A stretch of DNA of 14,926 bases from Volvariella volvacea V23 (lineage: Eukaryota > Basidiomycota > Agaricomycetes > Agaricales > Pluteaceae): NCBI GenBank assembly GCA_000349905.1, contig KB722742.1:124000-138925 (forward strand), in the 5' to 3' direction. The notes under the pieces were generated by a model. The model was given only the letters and a program-made list of their open reading frames with translations, searched no databases and was not told the DNA's origin. The stretch's first letter is position 1, and each line of letters starts with the position of its first letter. The position numbers and the translations under genes were made by a program. Below are positions 1 to 9,580 of the stretch, in pieces.

Positions 1-3000
1 ATGTAGAGGGCCCTTAGGCTATTGCCCAAGTATACTCTACGTATGTACCCTTAAGGCACGAGCCCGTTGACTGATAAACTCCCCCCTCGAACATGTTCTA
101 AAGCCTGGTGCACACTTACGCGCACACCTGAGTGGGTTATCTTTCTAACTGATAGCTTTATCAATATACCATGAAGTAAACATAAGCCAAGAAGTGTACC
201 CGGACCGATGGCGTGCTCCCACTACACAATAACGGCACCACTCCAGCCTTTCCACCAATTTTACAGCCACAGCGTCTTATCCCAAGCATTAACGCGCTGT
301 CACAGCGGTATCGCTTCCGAAATAGACTAACCATAACGGTTGACAGAGGACGTCGCCAACTTAAATGCTACCTCCATTGAGCCATGCCTACCCGTGGCAT
401 CGTGGCAACCTTGAAGGCCGAGATAGCACACGGGATATCCAGAACGGTCATTCAAGGGGTCAAATCCCGAAAACCACTAAAGGTAAAGACGTCGATCTGT
501 CCACTTACGATCACTCGGGCACTATCAGAGACCTAACCTAGCTCCAAAACCTCGGGGCGCGGACTCGAACTCAGATCGTAGTATATTCTAGGTAACATCG
601 GGTTGACGTCGTTGCACGAGTGTTTGGTGGTCCACGCGCGCATCCGTCCAAAAATCCCGAAACCTCGGATAAGAATAGACGTGTCTCCCGAGGTGCTTCC
701 CAGTGTCCAGACCACGGGATTAGCCAGGATAAGCGGAACGAAACCAGGCTGGTGGGCATTCATCATCGCGGGAGGGCGGAAAGGGCTCGTGCCGTGCTCG
801 TGGCCCGAATGTGGCTACTATGTCGGAGTTGGGTGCTCCATACGTATCAGCATGGGACGCAGTTGCTTCTCGTTGTCGTACACTAAAGTATCGTAGTTCC
901 TTTCACAGCGGGTTGAACTGGCAATGGACCTGTCGTGGTCGTATTCTCGTGATGGCCCTTGGGCGCTCTTACGGGCGCTTGTAAGTAGGAAGCAAGGAAC
1001 GGAAGCAAAAGAATCAAATCCGAGTCCGTGGGTTGATATCCACGCCAACTTCTCTCTCCGCCTATTCAGCTAGAACCTATTCAAACGAATCAACTCATCC
1101 ACTTTACAATATCCATGAACCGATCAAGCACGCACACCACTTAGCTACCCGCGAAACTTCCTCTCTCTCGAGTTCGATTACAAAAATTTCAGTTTCTTCG
1201 GATTCCTATCACTGGACTTGGCGTCGTCATCACTTATCCACCCAGGAACGGGAATAGACTATAACCTACAACCTGTGGATAAGGCACGTACAGTGCCAGA
1301 TAACATCTTTGGGTTATCCTAATGGAGTCAAGCGTATAGACGAAGCAGATATTGCAAATCATACCGCTCGAGCCTCATTACTCGATAGTTACTGATCCAC
1401 TATCGACTCCACACTATAATCAACAAGCGCGGTTTGATGTGATGGTTCGCTGCACAGCCCTTGGATTGGGTGGCAACTCGAAGCCGAGGCGTGATTCATC
1501 AAGTGATGCGTTGGCCTAAAACGTAAACGACGCACCGGATTTAGTCATGATAGCTTTAGGGTAGCAGACTCTCAATGACCTTCATGGTTTATATCCGCCT
1601 CGAGCCAAGTCTAACGACGGAGGGAGGGGGCGCACAGGGACGTGCACATTTGACATAAAGGTATCATTGAAACAGTGATCGCTCTGGACTTGCAGAGCAG
1701 ACGGCACTCGTCCTGAGAATCGAAACATTGATCAATAATGGGTTTGACGAAGCCTAAACATGATTCATGGGGAGATTCCAGGCAGGATACGCAGTACCCC
1801 CTAACTCAACCCCCACTCTCGTCATCAAGAAGTAAATTGAATTCATCACTGTTATCCCTTTTATCAACGCCACCGGAGTTTACGGGTGCATCGACCCATT
1901 AGTCTGCGTGGCTGATATACTGAGTACCTTTGGGTGGAATAGCTCGCCATCCGACCTCCTGGGCTAGGATAGCGGAAGTCGAGTTTCACTGATGCGCCTC
2001 CATGATAGAAGTGATCCAGCCTTACGTGAAAGTGCTCCTTGGGTGCAATTGGGCTATGTTTGTGGGCTTCAGTGATCCTGCAGGCGTGCTTCCTGGTCAT
2101 CTCGTCGTTCTTTGAAACTGAGGGAGCTTCTCTTCGCCACTCTGCCTCCGCTTTTGGTCTGGAGTGCGGGGGAAGGGGCATGTATTAATACGTGTTGATA
2201 CGAGAAGAGGGGCTCTATAGGATTCTCGGGAATCAATCGCCTTCGGCCGTGGGATGATGGTGGAAGTCGAAGGATGGGCTACGGGGTGTGAAAAGTGTTC
2301 ATAAAGAAATGCGGTTCTGTCAATTGGATTGATGAGAAGAGAAGGTGATTGATGCTCCCAAAAAGGGCCTCTACATGGCTGATAAGTACTATTCCTGCGT
2401 TCTTTGATACCCGTAAATCGTCTTCTGCCGTACGTGGAGGGGGTTTGATTACCTGAATACAATAGAACATGAGGGAAGAGGGACGCTGTAATTCGATGAA
2501 TCGGATAAGTCGATGCTCGCGCAAGAGCAAGACGAACCAATGCTCACGATATCCTTCGGGTGCTTCGGGCTCACAATATTTCATGAATGGAGTGGATAGT
2601 CAGATACTAAGTTGCTGGGGTCCGAGTTCGTTCAGCAGCGCCCTACGAATCCAGATGGAGTAGTGAGTTGAGATATTTTGACAGGCCTTCTCCCGCTGTC
2701 ACCTGGATTCGTTACGGGAAGTATGAAGGGGGTTGAGTGAAGTTTCTTAGTTCGAGCAATGCCCTAAGGTTGGTTTTTAGTTGCCGAATTACTACATACT
2801 CCTACGCACCCCACGCCCAAGATAACAAGAATATGGAGGAGTGCTCCATTCCTCGCGATGTATAGAATGATAGTACCTTCTCTTGCTGTTCGTACAGCGG
2901 AAAGTAAGAACGACCGACACTATCACTCAGCAATGGGATCCAAGTCTGTGGTAGAGCACTTTCCATAGCAAGCACACGCTGGGCAGGGGCCCACGCCTCA

Positions 3001-4633
3001 ACGACAAAAAGTTGTATCCCTGGATGATATAGTTTCTTGGAATTGAGGAGTTATTAGGACTCACTATTACCATGCTATACCAGCTCCGGGGTGATAGGAT
3101 ATAGACTCGATAAGGAATTATTACACTTAACACTACACCATTCAGCCTCAGATGAAGTTCCGGTATAGCACCACCGCGCAATTGGACCTCAATGGGTTTG
3201 GAAGGACAGGATCGAGTAGGACAACTCAGGATGCTAGGGGTGCCCAATTACTGCATAGGCGCCCAAAAGCGGTGCAAGAGTCGGTCGTACCAGTGTTTAC
3301 AGGAATACTGGTTCCAAAGGGCATACGACCGATTCCGTCGCGGTAAGCTATAGAACAGAGCATGTAGAGAACTGTAGTGCGTACATTAGTATATCGTGAT
3401 TTGACGAGTTCTAGAAAGTGACCCTGCTGTCGTTATGACGCGTAGAATAGCCCCATGCGTGTTAAGCCTCGGGCACGGCCAGCAATATCAGCCGAAGTGA
3501 AGGGTACTCAACCGTTATTCGAAGAGCGTGATAGCTGATTTTGCGGAATATGCAGCGTCATCACCTAAAACGAGAACAAGAATGATCAGTTGCTGGAGCC
3601 GGGGCATTATCTACCGATTAACCAAACTCGTCAGAGTTGGCCAAGGGATGGAGTGCTTCCCAAGGGCCTCTTTCATGGCCGGCAAGAACGTAACATTAAA
3701 CCTTGCATTGGACAAAGGTGCCGACCCATTGACGAGCAGTATCGCCCAAGGCATTGCCGGTAAGCCCTTCCATTGCGCATCAAATCACAAGGTACTGTGC
3801 GCGCGATCCATGTCTTTGTTGCAGAAAAGGAATTCAAGGGGGCGAACGATGAAATAGTAAGCTTCAGATGATGGGAGTGCAAGTAAGAGAAGTACTTGCG
3901 TAACATCTGGCGCCGCGGCGGTGATGCCGGTGCAGGTGGCTGTGTGCCGACGGACCCTCATGCTAAATAGGAATAAACAAATTTGTACCAGGATGGCACA
4001 GCTCATCCCGACACCTATACCATGCATCCAACTCCACCGGCATGCCGTGCTACAGTGGTAAATTGACGAAGAGGTGGAGTTGTAATATGTTAAAATTGAG
4101 TGCTCCTTGTATTGCTCAAAGGGACTGTCCTACGCTATCGCCTGCCGGTTTCCGCGTACTACATAGCCGGCTCGCCGACCCTACAATGCGATACAGGCGA
4201 TGCTGGCTGTCCAAAAAGGGATTCACAGAATGTCTTTCAATTTTCGACAGGTTCAGCACCCTTCAGCACGATAGAATTGAATCCAGTACAATAGCGTCAC
4301 CACTTGGCAGTATTCGTCAAGTTACTTGACGTTAATATCGGACATGGATTGCACGAGAAGAGGGATCATTCATTGACTATGAAGGATGGGTAAATATGTA
4401 CAAAAAAATAGAATTGTGCGTTACTAAACCGGTACAACCTGCACAAACAAGTCACATATTCTATACATGATTGACCGAGTTGGGATAGTACCACAAATGA
4501 GAGGGGATTCGTAAAGGTCGGAGAGAATGAGAGCAATGTCCCAATAGGTAGGAAAAGCTAACAAAAAAAAAGGAAACGTACGTCAAGGATCTTAGTCATA
4601 AATCGTGTCTACCACTAGGTCAAATCTAACCAT
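1..4633. other. 4.6-kb region without a supportable gene
   Basis: I see no gene that stands up here. The longest open frames are about 95-147 codons (for example 2097-2540 minus and 3528-3857 plus). That is what chance gives when about 15 kb is read in six frames at roughly balanced base composition. None shows a recognisable domain, a good start context, or flanking splice sites that keep the frame open. I saw no tRNA-like box pair, rRNA, long terminal repeat, transposase motif or CRISPR-like array. The only low-complexity tract noted is a run of nine A at about 4563-4571, which lies in the 3' flank of the minus-strand gene that ends at 4634. The region could be intergenic DNA or old, decayed repeats; a repeat library search would be needed to tell. 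Confidence 0.55.
4550..4633 (-). other. 3' untranslated flank of the DUF6593 gene
   Basis: Downstream of the TAA at 4636-4634, the minus strand is AT-leaning and reaches a run of nine T (complement of the A run at 4563-4571) about 65 nt past the stop. Fungal 3' ends are often U-rich in this way. I see no canonical AATAAA at the right distance, so the polyadenylation site is not assigned. Confidence 0.3.
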
Positions 4634-5370
4634 TTAATCAATACTTTGACCCGCCTTGAGAAGGACTGTAGAGGCAACAACAGCGTCGACCATGTTCGGT
4701 CCGAACCCATCCCCTGCGACTACCTCCAAACGAACGCCACCATTGAAATCAGCGATACGAGCCCACATTTGAGTAGTTTGATTGGACCCGACAGAGAATA
4801 ACTAAAAGCCGGGGGTGGTCGGTCAGGTTCACAAGTTAGGCAGCAGGATACAAACATACGCAAATGCAGTTGCCAGGTTGGGGTGTCCAGGCGTATTGCT
4901 TTCCTCTGGCTTGTAGAAGACGGGACCTAATGTAAGTGATGAGATCAACATGTGTCCAAATATACCCGAATGAATTAATATCACCTGCCGTCGGGGCTCG
5001 CCGCTAGGAACTTTCGTGCCTCTTGACGAGTAGCAATGCCATCGACCTCAATCATGGGGGGCTGGTTCCATTCAATCGTGCTAACAACACGACCGTCGTT
5101 CTTCAGCCTTTGGATTGCGGTGCGACCATGTGCGCTGATGACTTTGTAGCAAGGCTCATTGTTGGGGCCGATGACGGTAGAGTTGAGAATATTGGGGTTG
5201 AATTGGGTGAAGTATAGGGTAAGGATGGAGGTATTGTTCGGTCCAATATTGGGCAGAGCACCAAACGTCGGTGGGACCCCAACCATGGTATTCCAGGTCG
5301 GATCCTGGATAGCATTTGGGTTGGCGGCGTTGGTCCATCCGGCTTGAGCATATGGGTTATTGGCGAACAT
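4634..5370 (-). CDS. DUF6593 domain-containing protein, three exons, 206 residues
   Basis: Exons on the minus strand are 5370-4985, 4926-4860 and 4801-4634 (TAA at 4636-4634). The two introns (4984-4927 and 4859-4802) are each 58 nt and use GTGATA...TAG and GTATGT...TAG; the second has a CTAAC/CTGAC branch-like site. Exon phases (2, then 0) join cleanly into 206 codons. The start at 5370 has A at -3, and the protein opens MFANNPYAQAGW. The body has alternating hydrophobic strands: LTLYFTQFNPNILNSTVIG, then CYKVISAHGR, then VVSTIEWNQPPMIEVDGI. An RGKQYAW segment (residues 136-142) follows, then WARIADFNGGVRLEVV, and the C-terminal part contains MVDAVVASTVLL. This layout fits the basidiomycete DUF6593 family, whose members are about 170-210 residues and have no established reaction. 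There is no signal peptide or membrane segment, so it is probably cytosolic. Family assignment is from memory of the pattern; the exon structure is read directly from the sequence. Confidence 0.85.
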
Positions 5371-5480
5371 GATTGGAGGTGAAGAGGATGTTGTGTTGCT
5401 GGAAAATTAAGGTTTAACTTTGCTGGGAGAGGCGAGAGATGGTTGATGAGGTTCACTGGAGTGAAAACGGCCGTTAAATA
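5371..5480 (-). promoter_or_regulatory. Putative promoter and 5' leader of the DUF6593 gene
   Basis: Read on the minus strand, TATTTAA lies at 5480-5474, about 105 nt before the ATG. It is followed by a C/T-rich stretch (about 5450-5420) with CATC and CTCTC runs of the kind often found at fungal transcription starts. A leader ending CACCTCCAATC runs into the start codon. A TTTTCCAG at about 5407-5400 could also be the acceptor of a leader intron. No mapped start is available, so this is a positional inference. Confidence 0.35.
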
Positions 5481-5849
5481 GTTCGTCGAAGGTTAGCAAT
5501 ATGCGGCCTTGCCTGTGGATTAACTGTGCATAAAACTGTTGATAATGCATTACCCCTCGCACCTTTCCCTTTTTGTACGTATTCTGGGGTCGAGCGCAGT
5601 ATATTGTCTCAAGAAAGCAGTTTAAAATCGACAGACGGTCTGTTCGGGGGGACGTGAGCTCGGAAGACATAGTCGGATTACATCCGATGCTTACATTCAT
5701 CGACGGCAATGCATAATGAGTGAGGGCTGGGGTGCGTGCTAAAGAGCGACAAACAGGGTTGATTAGATCCACGCGTCTCTGTGTCACAGAATCAGTGGAG
5801 GAGATCAAAACAGCGATTCATACAATCAAAATGAACATACTTAATTAGA

Positions 5850-6060
5850 GTAGTCACAGACACACCGATGAATACTACACAACCCATTTGTAGAAGAAGA
5901 GCTACCATCTCCAGCGCTAAAGCTCGAAGCCAAACTCGGAAGGACACGCTTGATGGGCTGTGAAAAGATCTATCAATGAGACGAGCCACGTTGACTGCGG
6001 TGCAGTACCTTTGTGAACGGTCACCAAGAATTGGATTCAGTTGAGAAGCCGCCGGCAAGT
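5850..6060 (-). other. Weak candidate exons with a hydrophobic segment
   Basis: On the minus strand a frame ending ILGDRSQ meets a consensus-like donor (AAAG/GTACTG, intron starting at 6008). A 51-nt intron with CATTGAT and TTTTCACAG ends at 5958. The frame then continues as SPSSVSFRVWLRALALEM and a hydrophobic run, VALLLQMGCVVFIGVSV, that could cross a membrane. The intron length matches the introns of the confident genes. However, the frame is open with or without splicing, I find no convincing start or stop exon, and no family is recognised. It may be a chance arrangement or a decayed gene. Confidence 0.15.
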
Positions 6061-7220
6061 TGCAACGCGCAATACAAGGGATTCTGAATCAAGATGGGAT
6101 ACGCAATGCTGGATAATGAGCGACTCCTCCGTCGATAGTCGGTACGGGGCGATCTCTTTGTCAGGCTAATTAACCGGTTGTGACCACGTGGATGTAGGGG
6201 CGTATTATGTGTGGCTTACGCACTACAAGAGCATACGAATTGGGGATTAGCCCAATTCTTCATGACTCTTGATGAGTGCGATATTCGATAGATGTGGAGG
6301 AGGTAGTTGGGTGAGCGCAAGGACATGCTAACCCCCCCCTCCCCCAACACCCAGCACCGTGCTGTGAAGGCGCCCTGCCATCCGAGAATGCCGAGTTGTT
6401 TACAAGACAAATAGTATGAGCGCATTCGGTTTGCCGAGTGCTCTCACACGACGTCGAGTCAGGTCAACCAGTTCGCCAGCCCCTCGTCAAACGTGGTTTA
6501 GGGTCAGGACATTGTAAGCAGCGAGAATGTCTCGCAGCTACACGCGCAGTATGGTGCAATGACAATGACGACACAAATGCACTGGGCGCGCCGTCTAGTA
6601 CGGACGCCTTTACAGCACCCCAAGCTGCGTTCGACTTTGTAGTTTAGAGCGACGCATATGGAGGTTTCTAAATCAAATCGGTCTGGGGGAGAGCATTTAA
6701 TGGATAGAGTTACAATGTGGGAAGGTGTACTAGGATCGCCTTTTGATCGCCGGGCTTGCCAAAGTGCGATAACACCCAGGATTTCATTATCTATCTCATC
6801 AGGAAGCACAGGAATTGAGCCAGACATCATGAAGTTGAGTGAACCACCTGGCGTCTAATATGTCGTCCAGCGAGCGCTCCAAGTGTCGCAGCGCGCACAC
6901 AACCCCAGCTACTGAAACGTGGAGCTTACACGGTACGATGAGCGTGTTATTGATGGATACCTTTTTTCTGCCTTGTACTTGTCAAATCATTGGGGACGGC
7001 AGTTCAAATTCACGAGTCTTCCTTGATCCATCAATTGGGAGATCTTCGCGTGGACAAACGGTGTCATCTCGACCCTTAGAGTCGTGGGGATCAACTTCTC
7101 ACAAGGGGCAGCAATTCAACATAAATCAGGTGTTATGCGAAAATGAAGAGAACCTATCTGACCGCAGATGTTCACGCCCACCTCCTATTCTACCTCAACA
7201 CCGACCTACACGAGGACTCT

Positions 7221-7286
7221 CCCTACGCAACGCAAAAATACGGTTGGTAGCGACCCTACGCAACGCAAAAATACGGTTGGTAGCGA
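7221..7286. repeat. Perfect tandem duplication, two copies of a 33-bp unit
   Basis: The unit at 7221-7253 is repeated without a mismatch at 7254-7286; two further bases match before the copies diverge. The unit starts CCCTACGCAACG and ends TTGGTAGCGA. Exact identity suggests a recent slippage or unequal-exchange event. The length is a multiple of three, so any open frame through it stays open, but no gene is established here. Confidence 0.95.
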
Positions 7287-8160
7287 CCGTGCGCTATGTG
7301 GCTATGAATAGTAACACTGGGGCGGGTTATTCCACTTTTGATCGTCGACAGTATCCGTCCACGTGCCATGCTAATTAGTACCTTTCTTCAACAGGATCAG
7401 CAGCATGCCCTCGGAGAACACCTGGGGCTGGACAAGAACCGCGACTACCGTTCTGTCGCGCCAACTAGGAACTTCAATCACAAAACCCTAGCTATGGAAG
7501 AGTCAAGACAAAGAACACTGCTGATTGAACAGCGTGTAAGGGTCCTTCTATCAGACTCTGAAGAAAAAATTACTTGAGGTAGTACCGGTGACAGGTGATT
7601 AGCCACGAGTGATGAAGAAAGTGAGAGTAAATGACAGTCCCCTCCACTTCTGATACAATCCACATCATTGCCACTGATTTTGTGTTCTTCCGTGGATTAA
7701 AATTTGTTTGAGACTTCGATGCTCATTGATCCGCTAACCTCCGAATCGGGCTTTATTGCCCTAGCAGAATGCTGCAGTGCTGCAGTCTAATTCTAGGATA
7801 TCAACATACACTGCGGCGAGGGTGAGACGGGCCCAGTCGCCTATTGTCGTCCTGCGTGCTCTGCGACGGATTGTGCGTTTGACAGTGGAGTATCACTAGG
7901 GTTCCGCTGTCGCTAGGTTTTCGGTCCTCACGCTACACACCACACGAAAACAGGGTATTCAACAAGAAGAATGGCATTATGAAATGGGTATCCGTGCTTT
8001 TTGATATATGATGTACGGAGGGGAGGAAGTGAAGAAATTCGCGTTACCTGCAACAAAGCTGAGTTAATCCCAGTAAGGCTGGCAACTCAGCGTGCTAAGG
8101 TTATTAAATGCCTCAAATAAAGGGTGTTGTAGTAGGAAAAGTCATGATGTGTGCTTACGC

Positions 8161-8410
8161 CTATGAATTGTCAGATTCACGCTGTCCCTCACCCCAAACC
8201 TCTAGTCCAACCTCGAGACCTGACTGCCAAGCCCCACCGCGGCTGCCGCTGTTGATGTAGAGGGGCCAATCTGAGGTGGCTATCGCACTGGAGATGCCCG
8301 TTTCTGGAAAAGAGTTCTCAACAGAGGCCTGCTCTCACTGCCCCCTTATCAGAGGAAGAATGGTGGAATGGGCATTACGGAGCGCTTGACTCACCTGGTT
8401 CATCAGCCAT
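8161..8410 (-). other. Weak candidate small gene or exon pair
   Basis: On the minus strand, a strong donor (CCAG/GTGAGT, intron starting at 8394) follows two nearby ATGs (8410 and 8403). The ATG at 8403 gives a three-codon first exon (MNQ) that joins in phase, through a 66-nt intron ending GAGCAG at 8329, to a 55-codon frame. That frame starts ASVENSFPETGISS and includes SDWPLYINSGSRGGAW; the stop TAG is at 8163-8161. The ATG at 8410 (MADEP) works only with a rarer GAG acceptor five bases earlier. The frame in phase with MADEP is also open upstream to about 8481, after a CTCCAG acceptor-like site. No family is recognised, and a 55-codon open frame is not rare by chance. Confidence 0.22.
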
Positions 8411-9540
8411 AATCAAATCGATTTTGCTGGGGTGGTAGAGTGCGAGCTGAGGTGCCGAAGTCGAGTCGTTATTCAATGAAGCTGGAGAACAAGGCTAACG
8501 CCAAGTTTCAAATTTCAAGTCCGACGATGGCGGAGCGGTGCGGGGGTGCGAGGAGCTGTTGAGGTTTGAACCTGATCAAGACTCGGTCTGGTAATTATTG
8601 CAGTTAATTTTCAGGGTTGCGGATTGGGCGGGGGGTCGGTTCAATCGATACAATGAAAAGGGCTCACCCAGCAGATAATGGAAAGAATATGGGGCATATT
8701 GGTCTTGGTATCGATTTTCCATTTCCATCGTCGTGGGCCGCGTGCAGCAAATAACGGTAGAGGCGCGATGACTCGATGTTGGAGGGGCGACTATAGTCGT
8801 TTAGTGTCTTTCAGCCTGTGCACGATTTGATGCGTACTTAGCGCTTGGACTCGGGGTAGACGAGGCCTATTACTGCAGTTGTGCGATTGGGGTTGTTGTG
8901 AACGATCCCGAGAGTGCGGAGGCAAGCAACTGCCAACGATATCTCAGTCAGGTTGTTCTGGATTTCGACAAGGGGGTTGATACGCCTCTCCTAAAGAGCA
9001 CCAACCCGATACTAGGACGCAATTCGTCTGTGCAACCTAAGTCCTCCGAGTCCCACGATTGGGCTATGACTCGGAATATCCCTGAGTGCGTGGGAATCGA
9101 TTCCATTTTAGCTGCGCTCCAACATGGTCCACGGTCATGACCACTAACACCGTTCTCAAGCTTGTCAAGGTTGCGTACCCTGGTCTTAATACCAATAAAT
9201 GTCTGGAATCTGTGGGTGAGTCATCTCTCTCTGACCGCTGGCCGGAACCGATGATGTCAGCTACAGATCGGGAACTTACCTTTGACCCTGTCTGTTCGAC
9301 AGCCACCTTGATTGCCCAATCGTCACGGTTCTTGGAGCTTCATTAGGCCTGTCTTTCTGAGAAGTTGGGCTGTGGCCGGCGTAACCGATGGTAGGTGCCG
9401 CAGGGTCAGAACTTGGCCTTCTCGGTCAATGCGACGCGTGCTACGCGTTTTCTGAGCCCAGTCGGACGCAGCAGGGAGAAGACCTTCAGCTCGCGCAAAC
9501 TGACGCGACTGCGCGTTTTCAAGGCGAATAAAACGAATGA

Positions 9541-9580
9541 AGCACCCAATGATTCACTCCGTCCACTTGTCACTCTCACA
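9541..9580 (+). promoter_or_regulatory. Pyrimidine-rich leader immediately before the sacsin-like start
   Basis: A C/T-rich stretch (CACTCCGTCCACTTGTCACT and following bases) leads into the ATG at 9581, which has A at -3. This is a typical fungal leader and start context. The frame is also open for 62 codons upstream, but those residues are Arg/Lys/Ser/Thr-rich without family resemblance. The ATPase homology begins right after 9581, so I chose this ATG. No TATA box is evident. Confidence 0.35.

Larger units (their letters stand above)
5481..9540. other. 4-kb gene-poor spacer between the two confident genes
   Basis: No recognisable protein domain or RNA gene is seen. Visible items are a C-rich tract at about 6331-6346, a small imperfect palindrome around two CTGCAG hexamers (7761-7797), and an exact 33-bp tandem duplication (7221-7286). 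Several exon candidates keep frame across consensus-looking splice sites (minus strand 5850-6060, 8161-8410 and 9186-9556), but none resembles a known family. The 179-codon frame at 6839-7378 is lengthened by the in-frame 33-bp duplication and has no family resemblance. Confidence 0.5.

Noticed and set aside
540..610. Minus-strand GAGTTCGAGTCC resembling a tRNA T-loop
   Set aside because: The flanking bases cannot pair into a T-stem, and no A-box or acceptor stem is found.
2097..2540. 147-codon minus-strand open frame
   Set aside because: It is within the length range expected by chance, overlaps other open frames in several frames, and shows no domain or coding-like hydrophobic pattern.
3528..3857. 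109-codon plus-strand open frame
   Set aside because: No family resemblance, no supporting splice sites, and a length expected by chance in this much sequence.
4100..4294. Plus-strand open frame with protein-like end (NVFQFSTGSAPFSTIELN)
   Set aside because: It reads plausibly for a short stretch, but I found no in-phase upstream exon, good start context or family match.
5103..5456. Alternative minus-strand frame overlapping the DUF6593 gene
   Set aside because: It is a shadow of the real gene in another frame. The three-exon model in the other frame gives a coherent family-like protein.
6331..6346. C-rich tract
   Set aside because: Simple low-complexity run with no regular G-quadruplex spacing and no nearby gene.
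6839..7378. 179-codon plus-strand open frame
   Set aside because: It is the longest frame in the spacer but is low in recognisable structure. It contains the 33-bp duplication, which lengthens it by 11 codons, and nothing resembles a known protein.
7761..7797. Imperfect palindrome around two CTGCAG hexamers
   Set aside because: It is short and interrupted. It could fold, but it is not next to a gene end or start, so I assign no role.
9395..9580. Upstream in-frame extension of the sacsin-like protein
   Set aside because: The 62 added residues are basic and unstructured without family resemblance. The ATPase homology and a good start context begin at 9581.
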